Part shown: piece by piece, positions 1 to 8,623 of the stretch
Layout: every line of letters begins with the position of its first letter
How positions within the stretch are numbered: the stretch's first letter is position 1
Assembly: GCA_947303855.1 (NCBI GenBank)
Contig: CAMYZO010000009.1
Span: 1 to 56,564 of the forward strand
Direction: 5' to 3'
DNA: 56,564 nucleotides
Origin: an uncultured Prevotellaceae bacterium
Lineage (GTDB): Bacteria > Bacteroidota > Bacteroidia > Bacteroidales > Bacteroidaceae
The notes under the pieces: model-generated
Seen by the model: only the letters and a program-made list of their open reading frames with translations
Databases searched by the model: none
Told to the model about the DNA's origin: nothing
Made by a program: the position numbers and the translations under genes

Positions 1-155
1 TGTGGCAGGCGGTTTTGTCACCCTGTCACCCTTTTTCACGAAAAATCCTATACAGCGTTTCTGATTCTCCGAGTGCCAGATACTTTCAGTATAGAATGCC
101 AATGGTGGCATGGTTGCAACAAATAATTAGAATGTAGTACAACAACTTGCCTAAT

Positions 156-179
156 AAAAAAGCATGACCCCGCTTTTTT
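156..179 (+). terminator. Possible intrinsic terminator (AT-rich hairpin)
   Basis: The arms AAAAAAGC (156-163) and GCTTTTTT (172-179) pair perfectly around an 8-base loop, and the right arm itself supplies the T-run. It lies upstream of the promoter at 232-262, so it would end a transcript entering from the left. The stem is mostly A:T and weak, so this is tentative. Confidence 0.35.
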
Positions 180-231
180 GACAATCAACTTTTCTTTTTG
201 CACAATCTTCACAGTTTTTGTACTAAATTTA

Positions 232-262
232 TTTGTTATTCATAAAAATTATGCTAACTTTG
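232..262 (+). promoter_or_regulatory. Bacteroidetes-type promoter of the FAS1/Sus operon
   Basis: TTTG (232-235), a 19-bp spacer and TAACTTTG (255-262) fit the primary-sigma consensus of Bacteroides and Prevotella, TTTG-N19-21-TAnnTTTG. Transcription would start near 269, leaving a leader of about 75 nt before the ATG at 346. This is the only good match upstream of the seven-gene operon. Confidence 0.75.
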
Positions 263-278
263 TAGCCAAAAACTACGA

Positions 279-295
279 GGGGCGTATTGCGCCCC
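279..295 (+). promoter_or_regulatory. GC-rich hairpin in the 5' leader
   Basis: GGGGCG (279-284) pairs perfectly with CGCCCC (290-295) around a 5-base loop, just after the predicted transcription start. No T-run follows, so it does not look like a terminator. It might be an operator, a transcript-stabilising stem or a regulatory site. The role is unknown. Confidence 0.45.
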
Positions 296-345
296 ACTGC
301 TAACTGTACTAAAAAATAACTAATATATACATTAAAACAAACTCT

Positions 346-3333
346 ATGAAAAAATTCCTTTTCTGTATCTCTCTTGCACTTGCGGGACTGATGACCTCTT
401 GCATAGACAAGTATGAGGAGGTTGATGCCGACAGCAAGCCATCATGGCTTGGCGAGAGCATCTATGCGGAACTGGAGAACCCCAGCTCAGGCTCCGGCCT
501 GCAGGGCACGTTCAAGACGTATCTGCGGCTTATCCAAGACCTCGGCCAGGCCGATGTCTTGAGTCGTACAGGTTCCAAGACCGTGTTCCCCGCCAACGAC
601 GAGGCCTTTGAGCGGTTCTTCCAGAACAATGAGTGGGGCGTTGCCAGCTACGATCAACTGTCGTATGCTCAGAAGGTGCTGCTGCTCAAGTCGTCGATGC
701 TTGACAACCCACTGCTACTGCAGTTGCTGCCCAACGTGTCGAACGGTACGGTAGAGCCCATTGCCGGTCAGGCACTGAAGCACTCTACCAACGTGCAGAT
801 TACCGACACCGTGCAGGCTATTGCCGGACGTGACGGCATGCCTGCCAACAATGCCTTCTGGGAGCAGTTCCACGACACCGGCATCAGCGTGGTGCGCGAC
901 GCCACCCGTCCGATGATGGTTCACCTGACCCGTGAGTACATGATCAACAACAACATCACCTTTACTGACGAGAAGAGCGACTTTGCCATCATCACCGGTA
1001 ATGCCTATCCTGAGGATGACAGCCAGCGTACGGCCTACATCTTTAACGACAAGGTGATAGTGCCCGACGTGACCTGTCAGAACGGCTATATCCACCAGAT
1101 GGAGAATGTGGTGGTACCGCCGGGCAACATGGCCCAGGTGATAGCCGGCAAGGATAATTCCCGCTACATGGACCGCATCCTGAGCTACTTCGCCGTGCCT
1201 GTGGTGTCGACCAAGGTGACGGCTGACTATAATGCCTGGGCCCGCGACAACGGCAAGCCTGAGAAGGAGGCCATCTACCAGTGGCGCTACCTCAGTTCAC
1301 GCTCCTACGACTACGACAAGGATGCTGAGGAGGCTCTGGCCAATAAGCGTGTCAACGGCATTATGGTGAACAACTACCTGAACTTCGACCCGGGCTGGAA
1401 CGGTTACTATCCCGAAGTGGTGCAGACCGGCGGCCGTGATGTGAAGATTATGGACATGGGCGCCTTCTTCGTGCCCACCGACCAGGCCGTGAAGGACTAT
1501 TTCCTGCCCAGCAACGGCAACTCAGAGAACGGCCACGGCGCCTACCTCTTCGATATCTACGGCAACTACAAGGGTGCCGAGAACACTGAGGAACACCTGG
1601 CTGAGAACCTCGACTCGCTGCACTCTAAGAATCCTGGTGTGCTGACCGCCTTCGTGAAGAACCTGATGAAGGCCTCGTTTGCCGAGTCGGTGCCCAGCAA
1701 GTTCGATGCCGTGCTCAACGATGCTTCTGAGAATATGGGTCTTACTGTTGACATGCTCCATAAGAAGAGCGACGGCAAGTACGACATCACTATTGCCAAC
1801 AACGGTGCCGTCTATATGCTCGACCAGCTCATTGCTCCCGATGAGTATCAGGCCGTCCTGGCTCCCGCCAGCGTCTATCCCGACATGAAGGTGATGAACT
1901 GGGCCGTGCAGGACCGTGGCGGCGACGACTACCACCTGGGACTTGACTATAAGTTCTATCTGCTGGCTATGAAGGCCAACTACGCCTTCTTCATTCCCGA
2001 CGATGCCGCCTTCGATTTCTATTATCTCGACCCCGCCACCTTGGGTCACCGCGAGAACAACCAGCTCACAGGCCGCATACTCCCCGACGTGCTCCACTTC
2101 TGGTACGAGGCAGGCACCAACCCGCCGCTGAGGGTAGAACGCTACTATTACAACATGGAGACCGGCCAGGTGGAGGGCGAGCCCCGTGCCGAGAGTCTGA
2201 AGAATGTGAAGACCCAGCTCACTGACATCCTGAACTATCACACGCTGGTGCTGAATGCCGGCGAGGAGATTGGTGCCAACCGCTATTACAAGACCAAGCA
2301 CGGCGGTATGGTTAAGGTCGACGGTGAGAACGCTACAGGCACCCATGTCATGTCGGGTCTGCAGATTGATAAGAGTTATTTCGATCCCGATGCCAACCAG
2401 GGCGAGGGCAAGCTGATTGCCGCCGCTGGCTTCGATGCTCCCACTATCACCACCGTCTATCCTGAGAAGAACGGCCATGCCTACCGCTTGAACCGTGTCA
2501 TCCAGGCCCCGACACTCAGCGTCTATGCCGCTCTGAAGACATCGCAAGTGAATGGTGAGAACGTTTTCTCTGACTTCCTGAGCATGTGTAACGGATTCAG
2601 CAACACGCAGTTGCTGGCGTGGGCCGGTATTTCTGATGCCCTGAAGGAGACCGGCGGCACTGAGCAGGATGCCTATATCGTCTTCACCGACAACTCGAAG
2701 TACGTGCAGGTTACTGGCTCTGACGGCAAGAAGACCAACGTGAGGAACACCTGCCTCGACCAGAACGTGCGCATGTTCAATACCTATAATTACACCCTCT
2801 TTGCACCCGACAACAGCGCCATGGCCGCTGCCTACCAGCGCGGACTGCCTAACTGGGAAGAGGTGGTGCTGCTCTATGAGGCCTATTTAAATAAGGTGGC
2901 AGCCTCAGAGGATCCTTCCAACTACAAGGACGATGCCGAAGACCTGGCCAACCAGGCTGCTGCCAAGAAGATGATCGGGCGGATGCGCGACTTCGTGCGC
3001 TACCACTTCGTGACCAACTCCGTCTATGCTGACAACAGCATCGAGGGCGGCCGCTACAACACCCTGAGCTTCGACAACATGGGCGTGGCCAAGGAGCTGA
3101 GAATCTCTGGCGGCAACGGCACGCTGACCATCAGCGACCGTGAGAATACCCACCAGGTAAGCATCAGTGCCGCCGACGAGGGCAGCCGCATCGTGAACAA
3201 GATGACCCGCGACTACTGGCTGGATGCCAAAAAGACCTCTGCCAGCTCTATCGTCACCTCGTCGTTCTGTGCCGTGCATCAGATTTCAGAACCCCTGTGC
3301 AGCAGCCAGAACGGTCGCTACGACAATGACTAA
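346..3333 (+). CDS. Large FAS1 (fasciclin) repeat surface lipoprotein
   Basis: This is a 995-residue lipoprotein and the first gene of the operon. A short signal peptide ends in a lipobox (LMTSC). The acidic stretch after the cysteine (IDKYEEVD) resembles the Bacteroidetes surface-export signal. The mature part appears to be four FAS1-like repeats. Each closes with a recognisable 'NG-x-hydrophobic-H/Y' signature, near residues 245 (NGYIHQME), 485 (NGAVYMLD), 707 (NGHAYRLN) and 975 (AVHQISEP). The start of repeat 1 shows the usual FAS1 phrase (TVFPANDEAFERFF). FAS1 domains mediate adhesion or ligand binding, and nothing enzymatic is seen. The ATG at 346 is chosen because it starts the signal peptide and follows a strong promoter. 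SusC/SusD genes follow directly, so a role as accessory surface glycan- or protein-binding lipoprotein of the uptake complex is inferred. Confidence 0.85.
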   Translation: MKKFLFCISLALAGLMTSCIDKYEEVDADSKPSWLGESIYAELENPSSGSGLQGTFKTYLRLIQDLGQADVLSRTGSKTVFPANDEAFERFFQNNEWGVASYDQLSYAQKVLLLKSSMLDNPLLLQLLPNVSNGTVEPIAGQALKHSTNVQITDTVQAIAGRDGMPANNAFWEQFHDTGISVVRDATRPMMVHLTREYMINNNITFTDEKSDFAIITGNAYPEDDSQRTAYIFNDKVIVPDVTCQNGYIHQMENVVVPPGNMAQVIAGKDNSRYMDRILSYFAVPVVSTKVTADYNAWARDNGKPEKEAIYQWRYLSSRSYDYDKDAEEALANKRVNGIMVNNYLNFDPGWNGYYPEVVQTGGRDVKIMDMGAFFVPTDQAVKDYFLPSNGNSENGHGAYLFDIYGNYKGAENTEEHLAENLDSLHSKNPGVLTAFVKNLMKASFAESVPSKFDAVLNDASENMGLTVDMLHKKSDGKYDITIANNGAVYMLDQLIAPDEYQAVLAPASVYPDMKVMNWAVQDRGGDDYHLGLDYKFYLLAMKANYAFFIPDDAAFDFYYLDPATLGHRENNQLTGRILPDVLHFWYEAGTNPPLRVERYYYNMETGQVEGEPRAESLKNVKTQLTDILNYHTLVLNAGEEIGANRYYKTKHGGMVKVDGENATGTHVMSGLQIDKSYFDPDANQGEGKLIAAAGFDAPTITTVYPEKNGHAYRLNRVIQAPTLSVYAALKTSQVNGENVFSDFLSMCNGFSNTQLLAWAGISDALKETGGTEQDAYIVFTDNSKYVQVTGSDGKKTNVRNTCLDQNVRMFNTYNYTLFAPDNSAMAAAYQRGLPNWEEVVLLYEAYLNKVAASEDPSNYKDDAEDLANQAAAKKMIGRMRDFVRYHFVTNSVYADNSIEGGRYNTLSFDNMGVAKELRISGGNGTLTISDRENTHQVSISAADEGSRIVNKMTRDYWLDAKKTSASSIVTSSFCAVHQISEPLCSSQNGRYDND

Positions 3334-3360
3334 TACTAACGCTTAAGGCCTATCAACAAT

Positions 3361-6300
3361 ATGAATATAAGGAAATCATTAACAACCGCATTGCTGTGTC
3401 TGGTAGCCCAGCTGGCACTGGCACAGGGTGCGCGCATATCGGGTACGTTGACCGATAACGAAGGCCCGGTGATGATGGGTAACGTCGTTGAGGTCGACGG
3501 CAACAACCGTATCGTTTCGGCTGTGCAGACCGACTTCAACGGTAACTTCTCCATGCAAGTGAAGAGTACGAAGAACAAGCTGAAGTTCTCGTATGTAGGC
3601 GATAAGACCAAGGTCGTGAACATCGGCTCGCAGACCGTGTTCAAGATCAAGCTCGACCCTGAGAACACCCAGCTGAAGGAGGTGAAGGTGGTGGGTCGCC
3701 GTACCAACTCCGGCGGTCTGAGCATTGCCAAGAAAGAGATGACCGTCTCGACGCAGACCATGAACATGCAGGAGGTGGAAGGTCTGGCCTTCACCTCAGC
3801 CGACGAGGCCCTGCAGGGTCAGATTGCCGGTCTCGACATCGTGTCGAACTCAGGTAACCTGGGTGCCGGCTCGCAGATGCGTCTGCGTGGTGTCACCACC
3901 CTCTCGCCCAACGCCAACCCCCTCATCGTCGTCGACGACAAGATCTTTGACAACCCTGACGAGGATTTCGACTACGCCAATGCCGACGAGGAGCAGTACT
4001 CCTCGCTGCTGTCGGTCAACGTTGAGGATATCGCCAGCATTGAGGTGCTGAAGGATGCCGCCGCTACCGCCGTCTGGGGTTCCAGGGGTGCCAACGGTGT
4101 CATCAAGATTACCACCAAGCGCGGTACGCGCGGCAAGCCGCACATCAACTTCTCCTATAAGTTCACCGGCACCTGGTCGCCTGAGGGCTACAACCTGCTC
4201 AACGGTGACGACTACACCATGCTGATGAAGGACGAGTTCTATCGTGCCACCCAGAACTCCAGCAGTACCACCAATATCCGTGAGCTGAACTACGACGAGA
4301 CCTGGGGTGAATACCACAACTGGAATGACAACACCGACTGGGTGAAGGCCATACAGCAGTTTGGTGCCATGCACGACATGAGCCTTAACCTGTCGGGTGG
4401 CGGTCAGAAGGCCACCTTCCGTATCTCGGCCGGTTACAAGCACCAGACGGGTACCATCATCAAGCAGAAGTTCCAGCAGTTCACCACCCGTATGGCTCTG
4501 GACTACAACGTGTCAGACCGCATCCGCTTCATGACCAACTTCGCCCTGACCTACACCAACAACGACCAGAACTACACCGACCTGCTCGGCATAGCCCAGA
4601 ACATGGCTCCCAACATGTCCATCTATCGTGAGCAGAACGGTGTCGATACTGACGAGTATTATCTGATGAACCCCTATCGTAATGGCAGGACACCTTACGA
4701 CGGTGCCTACTCCAGCTACGAGATGCGTAACATCCACGACCTGGGCAACCCCGTGGCTATTGCCAACCTGGCATGGAAACAGGACCGCACCTACCGTCTG
4801 ACGCCTGACTTCACCATCAAGTATGAAATCTTAGGCACTGAGGCCGAGAAGAGCCGTCTGACCTTCAACGGTCGTGTCGACTTCGATATCTTCGCCGAGT
4901 CGAAGCCCTCGTTCTATCCCGCTGCCCTGGCTTCGGGTGTGGATGCCTGGACGGGTGCCAACTACAACGCCAGCAGCAACTACGAGTTCAACCGCATGAA
5001 GATTGGCGGACGCGCCGAACTGGTGTTCACGCCTTACTTCCGCAACCAGGACTGGTCGGCTACGATGCTGCTGCGCTATGACATGTCCACGCAGAACACC
5101 ACCTCGCAGACGGTGACACAGGCACACATGGCCAACGGCATCACCTCGCCCACCGTCGATGCCTATATCCCGACGGCACCGTCAAGCGTCAACGGACGCT
5201 CCAACTCGCAGAGCATACTCTACAACGGCCACGTCAGCTATCTTGACGGACGCTACAGCTTCGGCTTCTCACTGCGTGCGGATGGTGACTCTAAGTTCGG
5301 CCCTGAGAACAAGTGGGCTTACTTCCCCGGCGTGTCGGCCCGTTATAACATCAGCGAGGAACCGTTCATGAAATGGAGCCGCACTGTGGTCTCCATGCTC
5401 GGCCTGCGTGTCTCGTGGGGTGTCAACGGTAAGGGGCCTGACAAGGACTACCTCTTCTATAATACCTACAACACGTCGGCAGGCAACTACGGTAAGCGTA
5501 CCAACCGTGAGGGTTACGCCCTGCTCGACGGCCTGAAGCTTGATGACCTGCGCTGGGAGAAGACCACCTCGTATAACCTCGGCTTCAACCTGGGCCTGCT
5601 CGATAATAAGTATGAGATTGACTTCGACTACTACCACAAGAACACCACCGACCTGCTGCAGGGACTGAACATACCGTCGATGACGGGATACTCCTCGCTG
5701 GCATACGCCAATGTGGGCCGCATGACCAACGACGGCTGGGAGTTGAACTTCACGGCCAAGAAGTTTATCAAGGCAGGCAAGTTCTCAGCCGACTTCAACT
5801 TCAACATCTCGCAGAACTCGAACCTGCTGAAGGAGATGGACCAGAGCGTGCTCGACGCCATCAACGGCAGCACCTGGGATCCTACCGTCCGTGGTAACCT
5901 GGCCAACAGCAACACGTCGCAGCAGCAGGGCTACCCCATCCGCGTGCAGCTGAACAACGCCCTGGGTTCTATCTATGGCTACCGTTACAAGGGTGTCTAC
6001 CAGTATGGCTACGACTATCTGGAGAACTACCGCACGCAGAACGGCCTGACCAATGAGCAGTATGAGGCCTGGATCAACAATGAGTTCCTGGCCAGCGGCA
6101 AGACCGCGCCTATCGCCCTTGATGCCGAGGGTAAGGTCATCATGGAGTCTGGCTCGCCCAAGCGCATGGTCTATGTCTATAACGAAGACTACAAGCCCCT
6201 GTACAGTTTCCAGGGTGGCGATGCCATGTATGAGGATATCAACCACGACGGTAAGATTGATGCCCTGGACGTGGTGTACTTAGGCAACTCGCAGCCGAAG

Positions 6301-6795
6301 GTGAACGGCGGTTTCAACCTCACGCTCAACTACGGCCGATGGTTTGTCAAGGGACGTTTCACCTACCGCTTCGGCAACAAGATTATCAACCTGGCACGCA
6401 TGAACCTGGAGTCGATGTCGGGCACCTACAACCAGAGCACCACGGTGAACTACCGCTGGCGCAAGGACGGCGACGTGACCCCTATGCCGCGTGCCACCTA
6501 TGTGTCGGGTATCCGGTCGCCTTACAACTATCAGGGTTCCGACCGTTATGTCGAGGATGGCGGTTTCGTCCGTTTCCAGAACCTGCAGGTTGGCTACCGC
6601 TTCGATAACAAGATGATTAAGAAGTGGGGTCTGAACCAGTTGCAGGCCTATGCCTCGATGGACAACCTCTATGTGTGGACACGCTACAGCGGCATCGACC
6701 CCGAGGTGTCGGCCGCAGGCTATTTCCCCGCTCGTGACACGTCGAAGACCCCGCGCTCCAAGCGCTTCACGCTTACGTTGAACATTGGATTCTAA
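3361..6795 (+). CDS. SusC/RagA-family TonB-linked outer membrane transporter
   Basis: An 1144-residue TonB-dependent transporter with a normal length for the SusC family. Order of parts: signal peptide (residues 1-21, ending LALAQ), a carboxypeptidase-regulatory-like beta-sandwich (about 22-100), a TonB-box region before KEVKVVG, and a plug domain with the SusC signature MRLRGVTTLSPNANPLIVVDD (about 176-194). The 22-stranded beta-barrel then runs to a typical C terminus (FTLTLNIGF). It would import a ligand captured by the lipoproteins, with energy from TonB-ExbBD. It starts 27 bp after the FAS1 gene and its stop is close to the SusD-like gene. The substrate cannot be told from sequence. Confidence 0.95.
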   Translation: MNIRKSLTTALLCLVAQLALAQGARISGTLTDNEGPVMMGNVVEVDGNNRIVSAVQTDFNGNFSMQVKSTKNKLKFSYVGDKTKVVNIGSQTVFKIKLDPENTQLKEVKVVGRRTNSGGLSIAKKEMTVSTQTMNMQEVEGLAFTSADEALQGQIAGLDIVSNSGNLGAGSQMRLRGVTTLSPNANPLIVVDDKIFDNPDEDFDYANADEEQYSSLLSVNVEDIASIEVLKDAAATAVWGSRGANGVIKITTKRGTRGKPHINFSYKFTGTWSPEGYNLLNGDDYTMLMKDEFYRATQNSSSTTNIRELNYDETWGEYHNWNDNTDWVKAIQQFGAMHDMSLNLSGGGQKATFRISAGYKHQTGTIIKQKFQQFTTRMALDYNVSDRIRFMTNFALTYTNNDQNYTDLLGIAQNMAPNMSIYREQNGVDTDEYYLMNPYRNGRTPYDGAYSSYEMRNIHDLGNPVAIANLAWKQDRTYRLTPDFTIKYEILGTEAEKSRLTFNGRVDFDIFAESKPSFYPAALASGVDAWTGANYNASSNYEFNRMKIGGRAELVFTPYFRNQDWSATMLLRYDMSTQNTTSQTVTQAHMANGITSPTVDAYIPTAPSSVNGRSNSQSILYNGHVSYLDGRYSFGFSLRADGDSKFGPENKWAYFPGVSARYNISEEPFMKWSRTVVSMLGLRVSWGVNGKGPDKDYLFYNTYNTSAGNYGKRTNREGYALLDGLKLDDLRWEKTTSYNLGFNLGLLDNKYEIDFDYYHKNTTDLLQGLNIPSMTGYSSLAYANVGRMTNDGWELNFTAKKFIKAGKFSADFNFNISQNSNLLKEMDQSVLDAINGSTWDPTVRGNLANSNTSQQQGYPIRVQLNNALGSIYGYRYKGVYQYGYDYLENYRTQNGLTNEQYEAWINNEFLASGKTAPIALDAEGKVIMESGSPKRMVYVYNEDYKPLYSFQGGDAMYEDINHDGKIDALDVVYLGNSQPKVNGGFNLTLNYGRWFVKGRFTYRFGNKIINLARMNLESMSGTYNQSTTVNYRWRKDGDVTPMPRATYVSGIRSPYNYQGSDRYVEDGGFVRFQNLQVGYRFDNKMIKKWGLNQLQAYASMDNLYVWTRYSGIDPEVSAAGYFPARDTSKTPRSKRFTLTLNIGF

Positions 6796-6823
6796 AGCCA
6801 CACCGATTATTGTAGACAGAAAA

Positions 6824-8605
6824 ATGAAGATTATGAAGAAATATATATTATTGTTTGTTTCCAGCATGATGCTCGTGTCGTGTCTCGACACCATCATCCT
6901 GCCTGACGACAAGACCGTCGACGAGGACTTCTGGAAGTCGAAGTCGGACGTGGCACTCATGGTCAATGCCGCATACGCCGGAATGTCCACCGAGAATGTC
7001 ATCTCCCGCCTCATCGTCTGGGGCGACTTCCGGGCCGACGAGTATATTCTCTCCGGAGAGTCCGAGAATGAAAACGACGCTACGGCACAGGCTCTGAGCG
7101 AGATGGCCGTGGTCAGTATGCAGGTCACCAACACCTTTGCTTCCTGGTCAGACTTCTATAGCATTATCAATAAGTGCAATGTTGTACTGAAGAAGGCTGA
7201 GGAGATGTATAAGAATGGTGTTGACCCCAACTACGCTGAGGGCGACTATCTGGCCGACCGCTCGCAGATGCTGGCCCTGCGCTCGCTCTGCTACTTCTAC
7301 CTGGTGCGTAACTTCCGCGACGTGCCCTACGTTGACGAGGCTTACATGACCAGCAGCCAGGACCGCCAGATGGTTCAGCAGACACCGGCCTACGTCCTGG
7401 GTAAGTGTATTGAGAGTCTGGAAGAGGCCGCCGGCAATGCCCTGCAGGCCAGCAGCTATCCGTACCGTGGCGGCAACTGGCGCCGTGTGGGCTGGATGAC
7501 CTACGACGGCATCTGCGCCCTGCTGGCCGACATCTATCTGTGGCGCGCCTCGGTGACGCACAGCGATGCCGACTACCAGCTGTGCTCCCAGTACTGCGAC
7601 CGCGTGATTGCCTCTAAGAAGAGCCAGCATGTCGTGGGGCGTGAAGAGCAGGTTACGGAGTATCCGCTGGCTCCTCAGACTTCAATGTATTACGACCTGT
7701 TTGTTGAACAGAATGCCGAAGAGAGCATCTTCGAGATACAGTGCGAGAGCAATGCGGCTATCTGCAAGTTCCTGCATAAGTTTAAGAACGACCAGTCTAC
7801 TGCAGGCTATTTCAAGACCACCGGCATCTTCAAGGCTGCCGGCAGTCATCCCAACATGAACTTAGGCTCTGTGGTCTATCCTGAGAACGACCTCCGTTTC
7901 TACACTGACATCTTCAATACTACCGGTGTCGACAACTTTGACGTGCGCAAGATGATTTCACTCAACTCCAAGTCAACGGCCACGGCCGAGAACCGCGCTG
8001 CCGGCGTACGTGCCTTTGGCGGATTGGATCAGAACTGGATTGTCTATCGCCTCTCCGATGTCATGCTGATGAAAGCCGAGGCTATGGTGCAGATGGTAGA
8101 TACCGTCACTGCCGGACTTACCGGCGATGCACTTGCCGAGAAGCAGACAACCATTCTGCAGGGACTGCAGGACGCGTCGAAACTGATTGCTGCCGTGAGC
8201 CAGCGTTCCTGCACCAATGGCGACTCGCTGCGATGGTCGGCTTTCCCCAACAGCTTCAAGAACAAGACGAGGATGGAGGAGCTGGTTCTTCAGGAGCGTC
8301 TGCGTGAGCTCTGCTTTGAGGGCAAGCGCTGGTACGACCTGCTGCGCTACAACTATCGCCATGTGGAGGGCGTGAACTATGATGCTCTGCTGGCCGACTT
8401 AGGCGAAGGACAGCTGCCCTCAAACTACGAAACGATGCTGAACCTGGTAATTCGCGGGCGCGGAACTCAGGGCACGGGTATCAAGGCCAAGATGCGCAAC
8501 GAGGCCTACTTGTATTTGCCCATACCCAACCGTGACCTGATTCTTAGTCCGGGCCTGAAGCAGAATCCTGCATACGGCAGTTCTAATGAGTATGAAAGAA
8601 AGTAA
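6824..8605 (+). CDS. SusD/RagB-family nutrient-binding surface lipoprotein
   Basis: A 593-residue SusD-like lipoprotein and the partner of the SusC-like protein just upstream. I place the start at the ATG at 6824 (or 6833). The longer reading frame begins with a TTG inside the end of the SusC gene, and only the ATGs give a clean signal peptide with lipobox (LVSC). The N-terminal TPR-like helices, the phrase MLALRSLCYFYLVRNFRDVP near residue 145 and the C-terminal LCFEGKRWYDLLRYN are typical of the family. SusD-type proteins cap the SusC barrel and bind the ligand at the cell surface. The intergenic distance of 28 bp indicates co-transcription. Confidence 0.93.
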   Translation: MKIMKKYILLFVSSMMLVSCLDTIILPDDKTVDEDFWKSKSDVALMVNAAYAGMSTENVISRLIVWGDFRADEYILSGESENENDATAQALSEMAVVSMQVTNTFASWSDFYSIINKCNVVLKKAEEMYKNGVDPNYAEGDYLADRSQMLALRSLCYFYLVRNFRDVPYVDEAYMTSSQDRQMVQQTPAYVLGKCIESLEEAAGNALQASSYPYRGGNWRRVGWMTYDGICALLADIYLWRASVTHSDADYQLCSQYCDRVIASKKSQHVVGREEQVTEYPLAPQTSMYYDLFVEQNAEESIFEIQCESNAAICKFLHKFKNDQSTAGYFKTTGIFKAAGSHPNMNLGSVVYPENDLRFYTDIFNTTGVDNFDVRKMISLNSKSTATAENRAAGVRAFGGLDQNWIVYRLSDVMLMKAEAMVQMVDTVTAGLTGDALAEKQTTILQGLQDASKLIAAVSQRSCTNGDSLRWSAFPNSFKNKTRMEELVLQERLRELCFEGKRWYDLLRYNYRHVEGVNYDALLADLGEGQLPSNYETMLNLVIRGRGTQGTGIKAKMRNEAYLYLPIPNRDLILSPGLKQNPAYGSSNEYERK

Positions 8606-8623
8606 AGGAAGGAGACACTCAAT

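Larger units (their letters stand above)
1..345. other. Intergenic region upstream of the FAS1/Sus operon
   Basis: No gene is visible here. The first 40 bases hold a short direct repeat (GTCACCCT twice, around 18-33) of the kind common between genes in Prevotella-like genomes. A small AT-rich hairpin lies at 156-179, with arms AAAAAAGC and GCTTTTTT around an 8-base loop. It could be the terminator of a gene left of the window. The right part carries the operon promoter (232-262) and a GC-rich leader hairpin (279-295). Confidence 0.6.

Noticed and set aside
6785..6823. Upstream TTG start for the first SusD-like gene
   Set aside because: It lies inside the SusC gene and would put 13 residues before the signal peptide; the ATG at 6,824 gives a normal lipoprotein signal.
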